Shown here: in pieces, positions 7,745-16,390 of the stretch | Layout of the letters: every line of letters begins with the position of its first letter | Position numbering within the stretch: the first letter of the stretch is position 1 | Source of the DNA: Amnibacterium sp. | Lineage (GTDB): Bacteria > Actinomycetota > Actinomycetes > Actinomycetales > Microbacteriaceae | Reading direction: 5' to 3' | NCBI GenBank assembly: GCA_025936735.1 | Contig: JAICSU010000002.1 | Span: 1-64,000 of the forward strand | Length of the DNA stretch: 64,000 nucleotides | Notes under the pieces: model-generated | Told to the model about the DNA's origin: nothing | Database searches by the model: none | The model's input: the letters and a program-made list of their open reading frames with translations, nothing else | Program-made: the position numbers and the translations under genes

Positions 7745-8904
7745 CGCCCGTGCTGCGCGGCGTGGTGGATCCGACGTCCGCCCCCGGATCCGCCGCCCCG
7801 CTCCTCGTGCTCGGGCCCTCGCTCGGCACCACCGCCGACACCTGGTCCGCCGCCGCGGAGCGGCTGAGCGCCCGGTATCGCGTGCTCCGCTGGGACCTGC
7901 CCGGCCATGGCGCGAGCCCCGCGGCGGCCGGCCCGTTCTCGGTCGCGGACCTCGCCCGCGGGGTGCTCGCTCTCGTCGATTCGCTCGGCGACCGGCGCTT
8001 CACCTACGCGGGCGTCTCGCTCGGCGGTGCGGTCGGCATCGAGCTCGCCCTGATGGTCGGGCCCGACCGGCTCGACGGGCTGGCCGTGATCTCCTCGGAC
8101 GCCCGGATCGGTGAACCCGACGCGTGGCGGGAGCGTGCCGCCCAGGTGCGCCGCCAGGGCACGGCCGGCATGGTCGCCGGGAGCGGGCGCCGATGGTTCT
8201 CCCCGTCGTTCCCGACTCGGGACCCGGACGCGGTCGGGATAGCCCTCGCGGACCTGCTCGATGTCGACGACGAGTCCTACGCCCTCTGCTGCGAGGCCCT
8301 CGCCGACTTCGACCGGCGGGACGACCTCGACCTGCTCGACGTCCCGGCCGTGGTGGTCGCCGCCGACAGCGACCCCGTCGTCACCGCGGCCGACGGCGAG
8401 GCGCTCGCCGCCGCCATCCCCGGTGCCGTGGCGCTCGTGCTCGCGGACACCGGCCATCAGGCGCAGCTCGAGCGGCCGGACGCCGTCGCTGCGGCCGTGC
8501 TCGACCACCTGCCCCAGACGGGGGATCGGTACGGCGCCGGCCTCGCGGTGCGCGGCGCGGTGCTCGGCGAGGACTACGTCGAGGCGTCCTTCGCCGCCAT
8601 CACGCCCGAGACGGCGGACTTCCAGCGCTTCATCACGGAGACGGCGTGGGGGTCGGTCTGGACGCGGCCGGGGCTCGACCGGCGCATGCGCAGCGCCGTC
8701 ACCATCTCGAGCCTCGTCACCGGTGGCCACTGGCACGAGCTCGAGCTGCACCTCCGGGCGGGCCTCACGAACGGCCTGAGCCGCGAGGAGCTGGCGGAGA
8801 TCCTGCTGCACACGTCGATCTACGCGGGCGTGCCCGCCGCGAACACGGCGTTCGGGCGGCTGAAGCGGGTGCTCGCGGAGCACGACGACACGGACGAGAC
8901 GTAA
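7741..8904 (+). CDS. pcaL: PcaL: enol-lactone hydrolase fused to carboxymuconolactone decarboxylase
   Basis: A 387-residue two-domain enzyme. Residues 1-260 form an alpha/beta-hydrolase with nucleophile Ser93 (GVSLG), an acid near Asp209/Asp211 and His239 (TGHQ), corresponding to PcaD. Residues 270-385 form a carboxymuconolactone decarboxylase domain (PcaC) with the stretches VTISSLVTGGHW and EILLHTSIYAGVPAANTAF. The fusion carries out two successive steps, decarboxylation of 4-carboxymuconolactone and hydrolysis of the enol-lactone to beta-ketoadipate. Such fusions are characteristic of actinobacterial pca operons. The GTG start overlaps the pcaB stop. Confidence 0.94.
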   Translation: MTPVLRGVVDPTSAPGSAAPLLVLGPSLGTTADTWSAAAERLSARYRVLRWDLPGHGASPAAAGPFSVADLARGVLALVDSLGDRRFTYAGVSLGGAVGIELALMVGPDRLDGLAVISSDARIGEPDAWRERAAQVRRQGTAGMVAGSGRRWFSPSFPTRDPDAVGIALADLLDVDDESYALCCEALADFDRRDDLDLLDVPAVVVAADSDPVVTAADGEALAAAIPGAVALVLADTGHQAQLERPDAVAAAVLDHLPQTGDRYGAGLAVRGAVLGEDYVEASFAAITPETADFQRFITETAWGSVWTRPGLDRRMRSAVTISSLVTGGHWHELELHLRAGLTNGLSREELAEILLHTSIYAGVPAANTAFGRLKRVLAEHDDTDET

Positions 8905-8914
8905 GGAGGCTCGG

Positions 8915-9694
8915 ATGGACAAGCGAGTGGGGAGCGCCGCGGAGGCGGTCGCGGACATCCCGAGCGGGGCGTCGATCGCGGTCGGGGGCTTCGGCCTGAA
9001 CGGCGTGCCGATCGAGCTGATCCGGGCGATGCTCGCCGGCGACGTGAAGGACCTCGAGGTGGTGTCGAACAACTGCGGCGTCGACGGCTGGGGGCTCGGG
9101 CTCCTGCTCGCCGACGGCCGCATCCGCCGGGTGATCGGCTCCTACGTCGGCGAGAACAAGGAGTTCGCACGCCAGTACCTCGGCGGTGAGCTCGAGGTCG
9201 AGCTCACCCCGCAGGGCACACTCGCCGAGCGGCTGCGGGCCGGCGGTGTGGGCATCCCGGCCTTCTACACGGCGAGCGGCGTGGGCACGATGGTGTCGGA
9301 GGGCGGCCTGCCGTGGCGCTACGACGCCGACGGCGAGGTGCTCGTCGCCTCCCCGCCGAAGCCCACCGCGGAGTTCGACGTGTTCGGCAGCGCCAAGGAG
9401 TACGTGCTCGAGACGGCGATCCGCACGGACTTCGCCCTCGTCCGCGCGACCAAGGCGGACCACCACGGCAACCTCGTCTTCGAGAAGTCGTCGCGGAACT
9501 TCAACCCGCTCGTCGCCATGGCGGGCCGGGTCACGATCGCCGAGGTCGACGAGGTGGTGGAGCCCGGCGGGATCGACCCCGACGCGGTGCACCTGCCGGG
9601 CATCTACGTCGACCGGGTCGTGCAGCTGACCCCGGAGCAGGCGAACGACCTGCCCATCGAGAAGCGCACCGTGCGCACGCGACAGGAGGCCTGA
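8915..9694 (+). CDS. pcaI: 3-oxoadipate CoA-transferase alpha subunit
   Basis: A 259-residue class I CoA-transferase alpha subunit with the glycine-rich [15 protein letters not shown] near residues 20-34. With PcaJ it moves CoA from succinyl-CoA to beta-ketoadipate. AAGGAGG at 8903-8909, partly within the pcaL stop codon, supports ATG 8915. pcaJ follows after 2 nt. Homologous subunits also serve acetoacetate (ScoA), but the operon context favours 3-oxoadipate. Confidence 0.92.
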   Translation: MDKRVGSAAEAVADIPSGASIAVGGFGLNGVPIELIRAMLAGDVKDLEVVSNNCGVDGWGLGLLLADGRIRRVIGSYVGENKEFARQYLGGELEVELTPQGTLAERLRAGGVGIPAFYTASGVGTMVSEGGLPWRYDADGEVLVASPPKPTAEFDVFGSAKEYVLETAIRTDFALVRATKADHHGNLVFEKSSRNFNPLVAMAGRVTIAEVDEVVEPGGIDPDAVHLPGIYVDRVVQLTPEQANDLPIEKRTVRTRQEA

Positions 9695-9696
9695 GG

Positions 9697-10356
9697 ATGC
9701 CGCTCACCCGGGACCAGATGGCGGCGCGAGCCGCGCTCGAGCTCCAGGACGGCTCGTACGTGAACCTCGGGATCGGGCTGCCCACGCTCATCCCGAACTT
9801 CGTGCCGGAGGGCCGCTCGATCGTGCTGCATTCCGAGAACGGCATACTCGGCGTCGGTCCCTACCCCTGGGAGGGCGAGGAGGATCCGAAGCTCATCAAC
9901 GCGGGCAAGGAGACGGTCACGATCCTGCCGGGCGCGGCGTTCTTCGACTCCGCGACGAGCTTCGGCATGATCCGCGGCGGCCGCATCACTGTGGCCGTGC
10001 TCGGCGCGATGCAGGTGTCGGAGCACGGGGACATCGCGAACTGGGCCATCCCGGGCAAGCTCATCAAGGGCATGGGCGGCGCCATGGACCTGGTAGCCGG
10101 TGCGAAGCGGGTCATCGTGCTGATGGAGCACGTCGCGAAGTCCGGGGACCACAAGATCCTCGCCGAGTGCACGCTGCCGCTCACCGGCCGGGCCTGCGTC
10201 GACCGCATCATCACGGACCGCTGCGTGTTCGACGTCACGGACGACGGCCTGCTGCTCATCGAGCTCGCGCCCGGCGAGACCGTCGACTCGATCCGCGAGC
10301 TGACCGGCTGCGATTTCGCCGTCGCCGAGCCGCTCGCCTCCGAGGTGCCCGCGTGA
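9697..10356 (+). CDS. pcaJ: 3-oxoadipate CoA-transferase beta subunit
   Basis: A 219-residue class I CoA-transferase beta subunit. The catalytic glutamate is in the SENG motif (Glu47), which carries the acyl-CoA intermediate, and the family stretch [15 protein letters not shown] precedes it. It completes the PcaIJ enzyme. It begins 2 nt after pcaI and overlaps pcaF by 4 nt (GTGA at 10353). Confidence 0.93.
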   Translation: MPLTRDQMAARAALELQDGSYVNLGIGLPTLIPNFVPEGRSIVLHSENGILGVGPYPWEGEEDPKLINAGKETVTILPGAAFFDSATSFGMIRGGRITVAVLGAMQVSEHGDIANWAIPGKLIKGMGGAMDLVAGAKRVIVLMEHVAKSGDHKILAECTLPLTGRACVDRIITDRCVFDVTDDGLLLIELAPGETVDSIRELTGCDFAVAEPLASEVPA

Positions 10357-11567
10357 CGGAGCTGCGCGAGGCGGTCGTCTGCGCCCCCGTGCGCACGCCC
10401 GTCGGCCGCTACGGCGGTGCGCTCGCGCCGGTCCCGGCGCAGGCCCTCGCCACGACGGTGCTCACCGCGCTGCTCGACCGCTCCGGCCTGCGCGGGGACG
10501 CCGTCGACGACGTGATCGTCGGCCAGTGCTACCCCACGATGGAGGCGGCCCCGATCGGCCGGGTCGCCGCCCTCGACGCCGGGCTGCCCGTCACCGCCAC
10601 CGGCTACCAGCTCGACCGGCGCTGCGGATCCGGCCTGCAGGCGGTCGTGAACGCGGCGATGCAGGTGCAGACCGGCGTGTCGGACGTCGTGATCGCCGCC
10701 GGCGTCGAGTCCATGAGCAACGCGCCGTACTACACCGAGGAGGGCCGCAGGGGCCTGCCGCCCACCGCCCTCGTGCTGCACGACGCGTTGAGCCGCGGCC
10801 GCGAGCGGGCCGGCGGCCGGTTCCATCCGACGCCCGACGGCAACATCGGCACCGCCGAGACGCTGCGCCGCGAGTACGGCATCTCGCGGCAGCGGCAGGA
10901 CGCGTACGCGCTGCAGTCGCACCGCCGGGCGGTCGCCGCGCAGGAGGCGGGCGCGTTCGACCGGGAGATCGTGCCCGTCACGGTGCCGGGGCGGAAGGGG
11001 GACCTCACCGTGTCGCGCGACGAGCATCCGCGGGCCGACACGTCGCTCGAGGCGCTCGGTGCGCTCCGTCCCGCGCTCGGCCGGTCCGACCCGGACGCGA
11101 CGGTGACCGCGGGCAACGCGAGCGGCCAGAACGACGCCGCGGCGGCCTGCATCGTGACGACGCCGGAGCGCGCGGCGGCGCTCGGGCTCACGCCGCTGCT
11201 GCGCCTCGCGACCTGGGCCGTGGCGGGCGTCGAGCCGGAGCGGTTCGGCATCGGGCCCGTGCCCGCCGCGCGCCGAGCCCTCGAGCGGGCCGGCATCGGC
11301 TTCGAGGATCTCGACGTGCTCGAGCTGAACGAGGCGTTCGCCGTGCAGGTGCTCGCGTGCCTCGACGAGTGGGGGATCGAGGACGCCGACCCTCGGCTCA
11401 ACCCTCGCGGCAGCGGGATCTCCCTCGGTCATCCGCTCGCCGCGACGGGCGTGCGGATGCTCGCGACCCTCGCGTACGAGCTCCACGACCTCGATGGCCG
11501 GTGGGCGCTCGAGACGATGTGCATCGGCGGGGGCCAGGGCCTCGCGGCGGTCTTCGAGCGCGTCTAG
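10353..11567 (+). CDS. pcaF: 3-oxoadipyl-CoA / acetyl-CoA thiolase
   Basis: A 404-residue thiolase. The acyl-accepting Cys91 lies in [10 protein letters not shown], and the C-terminal catalytic His and Cys lie in [12 protein letters not shown] and CIGGGQG. It splits 3-oxoadipyl-CoA to succinyl-CoA and acetyl-CoA, ending the beta-ketoadipate pathway. It is the last gene of the pobA-pca operon, and a long hairpin follows the stop codon. Thiolase subfamily specificity is assigned by context. Confidence 0.9.
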   Translation: MTELREAVVCAPVRTPVGRYGGALAPVPAQALATTVLTALLDRSGLRGDAVDDVIVGQCYPTMEAAPIGRVAALDAGLPVTATGYQLDRRCGSGLQAVVNAAMQVQTGVSDVVIAAGVESMSNAPYYTEEGRRGLPPTALVLHDALSRGRERAGGRFHPTPDGNIGTAETLRREYGISRQRQDAYALQSHRRAVAAQEAGAFDREIVPVTVPGRKGDLTVSRDEHPRADTSLEALGALRPALGRSDPDATVTAGNASGQNDAAAACIVTTPERAAALGLTPLLRLATWAVAGVEPERFGIGPVPAARRALERAGIGFEDLDVLELNEAFAVQVLACLDEWGIEDADPRLNPRGSGISLGHPLAATGVRMLATLAYELHDLDGRWALETMCIGGGQGLAAVFERV

Positions 11568-11575
11568 AGCCGAGG

Positions 11576-11626
11576 GTTGCCACTTCTTGCGGTCTTGACG
11601 GCCTCAAGACCGCAAACAGTGGCAAC
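11576..11626. terminator. Hairpin between convergent pcaF and IclR gene
   Basis: Outer arms GTTGCCACT (11576-11584) and AGTGGCAAC (11618-11626), and inner arms TTGCGGTCTTGA (11587-11598) and TCAAGACCGCAA (11604-11615), pair with only a 2+2 internal loop and a 5-nt hairpin loop. It sits between two convergent genes and has no U-tract. A bidirectional terminator is the likely role. Confidence 0.65.
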
Positions 11627-11671
11627 AGTCGGGCGGAGGTCGGGTCGGTCGTGGGGCGGGTCGGGCGGAGG

Positions 11672-12439
11672 TCAGGCCGGGCGGTCGGCCGCCACCGCGC
11701 GGCCGATCGCTCGCGCGGTCGTGAGCAGGGCGGGCACGAGCGGCCGGGAGTCGGTGTCCATCGCCCCGACGACCGAGACGGCGGCGACCGGCGTGCCGCG
11801 CACGACCACCGGTGCCGCGATGGAGACCTGCCCCGGCGTCAGGTGGCCGCGCAGCTCGCACCAGCCCGACCGGCGCGCGAGCGCCACCGCCGCCCGCAGC
11901 CGGTCGCCGTCGCCGATCGTGTCCGGCGTGATCCGCTCGAGCGGTCCCGCCGCGAGCCGGTCGAGCACGTCCGGAGCGGCTTGCAGCAGCACGACGCCCC
12001 CGCTGGTGGCGTGCGCCGGCAGGCGGCCGCCCGGCCTGCTGCGCAGCTGCACCGCCGTGCGGGCGCGCAACCGTTCGACGACCACGACCTCCGTGCCGTC
12101 GAGCACGAGCAGCTGCACGTTCTCGTGGGTGACCTCGTAGAGGTCCTCGAGGTACGGCAGCGCGATCTCCCGCAGGCCGTGGCCGCGCGGGGCGAGGGTG
12201 CCGAGCTCCCAGAGCTTCAGGCCGATGCGGTAGCGGCCGTCGGGGGAGCGCTCGAGCACCCGCTCCCGCTCGAGCTGGCCGGCGAGCCGGTGCGCGGTGG
12301 TCAGCGGCAGGCGGCAGCGCTGCGCGAGCTGGGTGAGGGTCAGCCCCTCGGCGGGGGCGGTCCCGAACGCGCCGAGCACAGCGGAGACGCGGGCGACGAC
12401 GCCCGGGCCGGCGACGTCGTCAGCCGGGGACGCCGACAC
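11672..12439 (-). CDS. pcaR: IclR-family regulator, probable pca operon regulator
   Basis: A 255-residue IclR-type protein. The N-terminal winged helix (about residues 10-70) contains LTLTQLAQRCRLPLTTAHRLA, and the rest is the effector-binding domain. It sits convergent to the pca operon. IclR proteins often control protocatechuate genes with beta-ketoadipate or protocatechuate as effector. The GTG at 12439 is preferred because translation upstream of it runs into unrelated, low-complexity sequence within the neighbouring gene; it overlaps that gene's end by 20 nt. The symbol is a context-based guess, as a second IclR gene lies in the same operon. Confidence 0.75.
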   Translation of the reverse strand: MSASPADDVAGPGVVARVSAVLGAFGTAPAEGLTLTQLAQRCRLPLTTAHRLAGQLERERVLERSPDGRYRIGLKLWELGTLAPRGHGLREIALPYLEDLYEVTHENVQLLVLDGTEVVVVERLRARTAVQLRSRPGGRLPAHATSGGVVLLQAAPDVLDRLAAGPLERITPDTIGDGDRLRAAVALARRSGWCELRGHLTPGQVSIAAPVVVRGTPVAAVSVVGAMDTDSRPLVPALLTTARAIGRAVAADRPA

Positions 12440-12983
12440 GGAACACCCGCAGCTGCAGGGCGAGGGTGGCGTAGTAGCCCACGAGCGTCGTGAGCTCGAA
12501 GACCACGCGCTCCCCGAGCACGGGGGCCGATGCCGCCCATTCCGCATCGGACACGTCGCCGGCCGCTATCGCGCGCGCCAACCGCAAGGCGGTGATCTCC
12601 ACCGCGTCGCCCGTCTCGGGCACCTCGCCGCGGGAGAGGGTCCCGAGCTCGTCGTCCGTCAGCCCCACGCTGCGCCCGACCGCCTCGTGGGCGTGCCGCT
12701 CGAAGGCGGAGTCCCAGCGCGCCGCGACGAGCAGGATCGCGCCCTCGCGGATCCGCGGTGGGAGGGAGGTCGCGTATCGGATCGCTGCGCCGAGGCGTTG
12801 CAGCGCGTCGCCGAGCTCCGGCGCGAGCAGGAACGCGTTGAACGGGCCGAGCAGCGCTCCGTCCGGTCCCGTGAGCGCGAAGTGCTGCGGGCCGGTCGCG
12901 CGAGGTCCCCCTGCGATCGCGTCGTACAGGGTGCGCTGCGCGGGGTCGAGCACGTCCGGTAGCGGCGAGGGGATGCGGCTCAC
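12420..12983 (-). CDS. Carboxymuconolactone decarboxylase / AhpD-like protein
   Basis: A 187-residue protein resembling the carboxymuconolactone decarboxylase superfamily: an all-helical fold with LPPRIREGAILLVAARWDSAFERHAHEAVGRSVGLTDDEL in the middle. The usual CxxC of AhpD is absent; the position reads RWDSAFE, as in decarboxylase-like members. The real decarboxylation step is already covered by PcaL, so this protein probably acts on another lactone or has a different role. The GTG at 12983 overlaps the upstream IclR stop by 4 nt, and the 3' end overlaps the downstream IclR gene, making a tight three-gene operon. Confidence 0.82.
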   Translation of the reverse strand: MSRIPSPLPDVLDPAQRTLYDAIAGGPRATGPQHFALTGPDGALLGPFNAFLLAPELGDALQRLGAAIRYATSLPPRIREGAILLVAARWDSAFERHAHEAVGRSVGLTDDELGTLSRGEVPETGDAVEITALRLARAIAAGDVSDAEWAASAPVLGERVVFELTTLVGYYATLALQLRVFRVGVPG

Positions 12984-13780
12984 GCGGCGACCAGTCTGAG
13001 CCCGATCTCGCGGGCCGCCTGCCGGGTCCGGTCCAGGATGGGCCCCCGAAGGGCGGCGACGTCCTGCCGGGCGGCGGAGACCGCCACGTTGATCGCCGCG
13101 ACCGGAGTGTCGCTCCCGCCGAAGATCGGGACCGCGACCGAGCGCAGGCCGAGCGCGAGCTCCTGGTCCTGCACCGCGAAACCGGCCTCGCGGATCTCGG
13201 CGAGCTGCGCGTCGAGCTGCTCCCGCGAGGTCACGGCGTTCGGTCCGTGTCCCGGCCCGAACGCGTCCGGCCCGAGCCGGGTCGTGATCTCGTCCGCGGG
13301 CAGGTAGGCCAGCAGGAGCTTGCCCATCGAGGTCCACACGGCGGGCAGTGTGGAGCCGACCTGGATGTTGGCGGTCACGAGGTCGGCGTTGCGGAGACGG
13401 GCGAGGTAGAGCACCTGGTCGCCCTGCAGCACACCGAGGTTCACCGTCTCGCCGGTCGCGGCCGCGAGCGCGCGGAGGGGCCGTTCGCTCGCCTCCACGA
13501 GGCCGGCGCCGCGCAGGGCGGACGAGCCGAGGGTGAGCACGGCGAGACCGGGACGGATGTTGCCGTCCTCGTCGCGCTCGAGGAACCCTTCCTCCTCGAG
13601 TGTCGCGACGATGCGGAACGCCGTCGGCATCGGCACGCCCGTGCGGTCCACGATCTCGCGCAGCCGCAGCGATGTCGTCGACTCGTCGAAGAGCCGCAGC
13701 ACCTGCAAGCCCTTCGCGAGGGACTCGATGCGGTACTGGTTCTTCGACGACCCGTCGAAGGGCTGCGTCTCGGCGCTCAT
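12980..13780 (-). CDS. IclR-family transcriptional regulator
   Basis: A 266-residue IclR protein. The winged helix spans residues 18-80 (SLRLREIVDRTGVPMPTAFR), and the IclR effector domain follows with VWTSMGKLLLAYLP and the late motif AVPIFGG. The ATG at 13780 has GAGGAGGG just upstream. It is the first gene of the IclR/CMD-like/IclR operon. It could regulate the adjacent esterase-cupin genes or the pca genes; sequence alone does not decide. Confidence 0.88.
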   Translation of the reverse strand: MSAETQPFDGSSKNQYRIESLAKGLQVLRLFDESTTSLRLREIVDRTGVPMPTAFRIVATLEEEGFLERDEDGNIRPGLAVLTLGSSALRGAGLVEASERPLRALAAATGETVNLGVLQGDQVLYLARLRNADLVTANIQVGSTLPAVWTSMGKLLLAYLPADEITTRLGPDAFGPGHGPNAVTSREQLDAQLAEIREAGFAVQDQELALGLRSVAVPIFGGSDTPVAAINVAVSAARQDVAALRGPILDRTRQAAREIGLRLVAA

Positions 13781-13940
13781 GAGTCCCTCCTCGGGGAACT
13801 GTCGCGCGCCGTTCCTGGGATACCGGGCGACACGCCGTCGTGCCGGCGGCTGCCGCGGCGCGTCGGCGGATCTCTCCGGAACGGTGCGATTCGGATGCGG
13901 TCCGGGCGCTGCGCACGGTAACGACGAGCGACCGCGGATG

Positions 13941-14750
13941 TCAATGGCGAACCGCCCCGGTGACCCTGCTCGTGAAGGCGAGCGCGGTCGCGAACAGGCT
14001 CGCGATGTCGGCGGCGCCGCGCCAGAAGTGGCCTGCTCCGGGCACGCGGATGAACTCGGCAGGCACGCCGTGCGCCGTGAGCGCCGCGACGAGGGCCTCG
14101 CTCTGCGCGATGGGGATGAGCTCATCCGCCTCCCCGTGCGCGACGAGGAAGGGCGGCAGTCCGGCGCGCACCTGGCGGGCGGGGCTTGCGGCCTCGGCGA
14201 GGTCGGGCCGCTCCCCGACGGGGCCGCCGAGGAGCCCTGCTTCCCGGGTCAGCGCGTCGCGGTCGAACCGGTCCGGATCCGCCGGGAACAGGTCGCGGCC
14301 CAGGCGGGTGAGGTCCGCAGGGCCGTACCAGTCGACGACTCCCGCGATACCGGTCGGCTCCCGGATGGCGGCGAGCGCGGCGAGGTGGGCTCCCGACGAT
14401 TCGCCCCACAGCACGAGCCGCGCCGGGTCCACGCCGTACTCGGCTCCGTGCTCCCGCAGCCAGTGCACCGCGGCGACGACGTCGTCGACCGGTGCGGGGA
14501 ACGGCGCCTCGCCGCTCAGGCGGTGGTCGACCGCAGCGACGGCGAACCCCGCAGCGGTGATCCTGCCGAACGAGTCGGCGTCGCCGAGACCGGGAGTGAA
14601 GGTGCGGCGGCTGCCGAGCCGCCACCCACCTCCGTGCACGAACACGACGACCGGCGCCGGACGCGCGTCCGGCAGGTGCAGGTCGAGGCTCAGCGGCCGG
14701 AAGCCCGGGAACTCCGCGAAGACGACGTCGCGGACGACCTCGGCCGTCAC
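13941..14750 (-). CDS. Alpha/beta-hydrolase (carboxylesterase, HSL-like), paired with cupin
   Basis: A 269-residue esterase. The oxyanion-hole motif HGGGW is at residues 39-43, nucleophile Ser118 is in GESSG, an acid lies in HGEADELIP, and His is in GAGHFW, so the triad is complete. The GTG at 14750 overlaps the stop of the cupin gene by 4 nt, so the two proteins are made together. Because quercetinase releases a phenolic ester (depside), a co-translated esterase is the expected next enzyme, giving protocatechuate and phloroglucinol carboxylate. That role is inference. The fold and triad are directly visible. Confidence 0.88.
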   Translation of the reverse strand: MTAEVVRDVVFAEFPGFRPLSLDLHLPDARPAPVVVFVHGGGWRLGSRRTFTPGLGDADSFGRITAAGFAVAAVDHRLSGEAPFPAPVDDVVAAVHWLREHGAEYGVDPARLVLWGESSGAHLAALAAIREPTGIAGVVDWYGPADLTRLGRDLFPADPDRFDRDALTREAGLLGGPVGERPDLAEAASPARQVRAGLPPFLVAHGEADELIPIAQSEALVAALTAHGVPAEFIRVPGAGHFWRGAADIASLFATALAFTSRVTGAVRH

Positions 14751-15319
14751 GGGGTCTGGTCGAAGCGGAACTCCGGCCGGAAGAGGGTGCCGTACTTCTC
14801 GCCCGCGGCCTGCATCTGCTCGCGCGACGGCACGAAGACCTCGTCGCGACCCGGGATGCCGGGTGTGTCGGTCTTGCGGCCCATCGCATGGAAGAACCGG
14901 CCGAAGCCCGCGGTCGAGGTACCGAGCACCTTCGAGGTCGCTTCGAACCGGTAGGCGTGCACGACGTTCTTCGGCACGTAGGCGAAGTCGCCGGTCGAGA
15001 GGATCCGGTCGGCCTTCGTGCCGTGCTCGTCGTCCATCCACACGTGCACGGTGCCGTCGACGACGTAGAAGATCTCGTGCGTCCACAGGTGCAGGTGCGC
15101 CGGGATCATGCTGCCTGCGTGGCCCTCGGCCGTGAAGACGTCGTACTGGCCCTCGGTCTCGTCACCGGAGAGCAGGATCGTGAACAGATCGCCGAACAGC
15201 ACCGACTTCTCACCCTCGCCCTGCTGGAGGGTGAAGGGCACGGGCCGGCCGGGCAGCACGCCCGGGAACTGGTCGCGCTCCGCGGACTCGTCGACGCGGG
15301 GCGGGGTGTCGATCGTCAT
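14747..15319 (-). CDS. Monocupin dioxygenase, quercetinase-like
   Basis: A 190-residue single-domain cupin. Metal ligands fit His75, His77, Glu82 (motif HLHLWTHE) and His121 (NVVHAY). The 2/5/39 spacing equals that known for the copper site of Aspergillus quercetin 2,3-dioxygenase (66/68/73/112). The size suits bacterial monocupin quercetinases. Quercetinase opens the C ring of flavonols, releasing CO and a depside. The following gene is an esterase, and the divergent neighbour is a LysR regulator. Other monocupins share this motif, so substrate remains uncertain. GAGGAGGTCC precedes the ATG on the minus strand. Confidence 0.8.
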   Translation of the reverse strand: MTIDTPPRVDESAERDQFPGVLPGRPVPFTLQQGEGEKSVLFGDLFTILLSGDETEGQYDVFTAEGHAGSMIPAHLHLWTHEIFYVVDGTVHVWMDDEHGTKADRILSTGDFAYVPKNVVHAYRFEATSKVLGTSTAGFGRFFHAMGRKTDTPGIPGRDEVFVPSREQMQAAGEKYGTLFRPEFRFDQTP

Positions 15320-15427
15320 GGGCTGGACCTCCTCGTTGAAGTGACCGGGACAGGCTGGCCGCTACCCCGGGTCTCCCGCCAGTCCGGATCCGCTACTCGG
15401 CGATAGGCGGAGGCTACCGTTGCGCGC
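15320..15427. promoter_or_regulatory. Divergent promoter region, cupin / LysR
   Basis: A 108-bp divergent gap. On the plus strand TACCGT (15414-15419) resembles a -10 box placed so that the LysR message would start at or near its GTG, i.e. possibly leaderless, since no Shine-Dalgarno is seen. CTACTCGGCGATAG (15393-15406), an inverted CTA/TAG repeat, is the only palindrome of note and could be part of a LysR site. Evidence is weak. Confidence 0.35.
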
Positions 15428-16324
15428 GTGGACGTCCCCATCTCGGCCCTCTCGTCGTTCTGCGTGCTCGCGGAAGAGCTGCACTTCGGGCACGCCGCCG
15501 CACGCCTACGGATGGCCTCGCCGTCGCTCAGTCAGCAGATCGCGCGCCTCGAGTCGCAACTCGGCGTGCGCCTGTTCGACCGGACCCCCCGCAGGGTGGT
15601 GCTGACCGAGGCGGGGAGGGAGCTGCTGCCCCTCGCGCTCGAGGTGCGGCGGGGGCATCGCGCCGTGCTCGATTGGGCGTCGGCCCGCAGCGGGAGCGCG
15701 GAGCAGCGCTTGCGCGTCGGGGTGGTGGCCGCGGGCGCCGGCGAGCTGACGACCGCGGTGCTCGCGCAGGCGGTGCAGCGGATGCCGCGGTTACGCCTCG
15801 AGATGCGCCGGCTCGGCTTCTTCGACGCTCCGACCGAGCTGCTCGCGGGCACGGTGGACGTCGCGTTCGCGCCCGCGCCCCTGCCGCTGCCGCCCGGGGT
15901 GCGGGCGCGGGAGGTGACCCAGGAGGGCCGCGTGCTGGTCGTCGCCCGCGACCATCCGCTCGCCGGGCGATCGTCGGTCGGCATCGGGGAGCTGTCGGAC
16001 GAGACGTTCATCGCGCCCGCCGGCGGGGAGAAGGCGGTGCTCGACTGGTGGCTGGTCGATCCTCGACCGGACGGCGGCCACCCGCGTCGGGGGCCCGTGG
16101 CCGACGACATCGAGGGCATCCTCGAGCTCTGTGCCGCGGGTGTCGGGGTGAACATCGCGGCGGCGTCCGTGGAGGGTCACTACCGCCGGAACCAGGTGGC
16201 GTTCATCCCCATCCGCGACATCCCGCCGGCGTCCATCGTGCTCCTGGTGCTCGAGACCCGCGACGAGCCCGAGGTGCTCGCCTTCGAGCGGATCGCCCTG
16301 GAGCTGTCCGGCCGCGCCGGTTGA
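15428..16324 (+). CDS. LysR-family transcriptional regulator
   Basis: A 298-residue LysR protein. The N-terminal helix-turn-helix (about 5-62) reads FGHAAARLRMASPSLSQQIARLESQLGVRLFDR, and the periplasmic-binding-like effector domain follows. It is divergent from the cupin-esterase pair, the standard placement for a LysR activator of those genes. Its stop codon lies within the -35 box of the downstream SDR/FAH operon promoter (16321-16326), so the two units are packed tightly. The effector is unknown; an aromatic compound would fit the context. Confidence 0.88.
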   Translation: MDVPISALSSFCVLAEELHFGHAAARLRMASPSLSQQIARLESQLGVRLFDRTPRRVVLTEAGRELLPLALEVRRGHRAVLDWASARSGSAEQRLRVGVVAAGAGELTTAVLAQAVQRMPRLRLEMRRLGFFDAPTELLAGTVDVAFAPAPLPLPPGVRAREVTQEGRVLVVARDHPLAGRSSVGIGELSDETFIAPAGGEKAVLDWWLVDPRPDGGHPRRGPVADDIEGILELCAAGVGVNIAAASVEGHYRRNQVAFIPIRDIPPASIVLLVLETRDEPEVLAFERIALELSGRAG

Positions 16325-16373
16325 CAGGGGGCCCGCGCAGCCCTACCTTGAAACTCGCTTTCGCAGAGTGAAG
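16321..16373 (+). promoter_or_regulatory. Promoter plus composite operator A for the SDR/FAH operon
   Basis: -35 TTGACA (16321-16326), a 17-nt spacer and -10 TACCTT (16344-16349). Overlapping the expected start of transcription is TTGAAA-CTCG-CTTTC-N7-GAAG (16348-16373). The same composite element occurs at 22009-22035 (reverse orientation) and 31472-31499, which suggests one regulator for three operons. AAGGAG (16378-16383) follows as ribosome binding site. Confidence 0.65.
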
Positions 16374-16390
16374 CGCAAAGGAGCGAGCCG

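Noticed and set aside
6508-9123. An 871-codon open frame on the minus strand across pcaB, pcaL and pcaI
   Set aside because: It lies wholly antisense to three well-supported pca genes and translates to Arg/Ala/Ser-rich sequence without domains. Long antisense frames are expected at this G+C.
12440-12547. Upstream extension of the IclR protein to ATG 12547
   Set aside because: The extra 36 residues are low-complexity Ser/Cys/Arg sequence read within the neighbouring coding region. The conserved winged helix starts after GTG 12439.
13781-14125. Upstream extension of the second IclR gene to ATG 14125
   Set aside because: Residues before ATG 13780 are Arg/Ser/Pro-rich without homology, and a good Shine-Dalgarno sits just before 13780.
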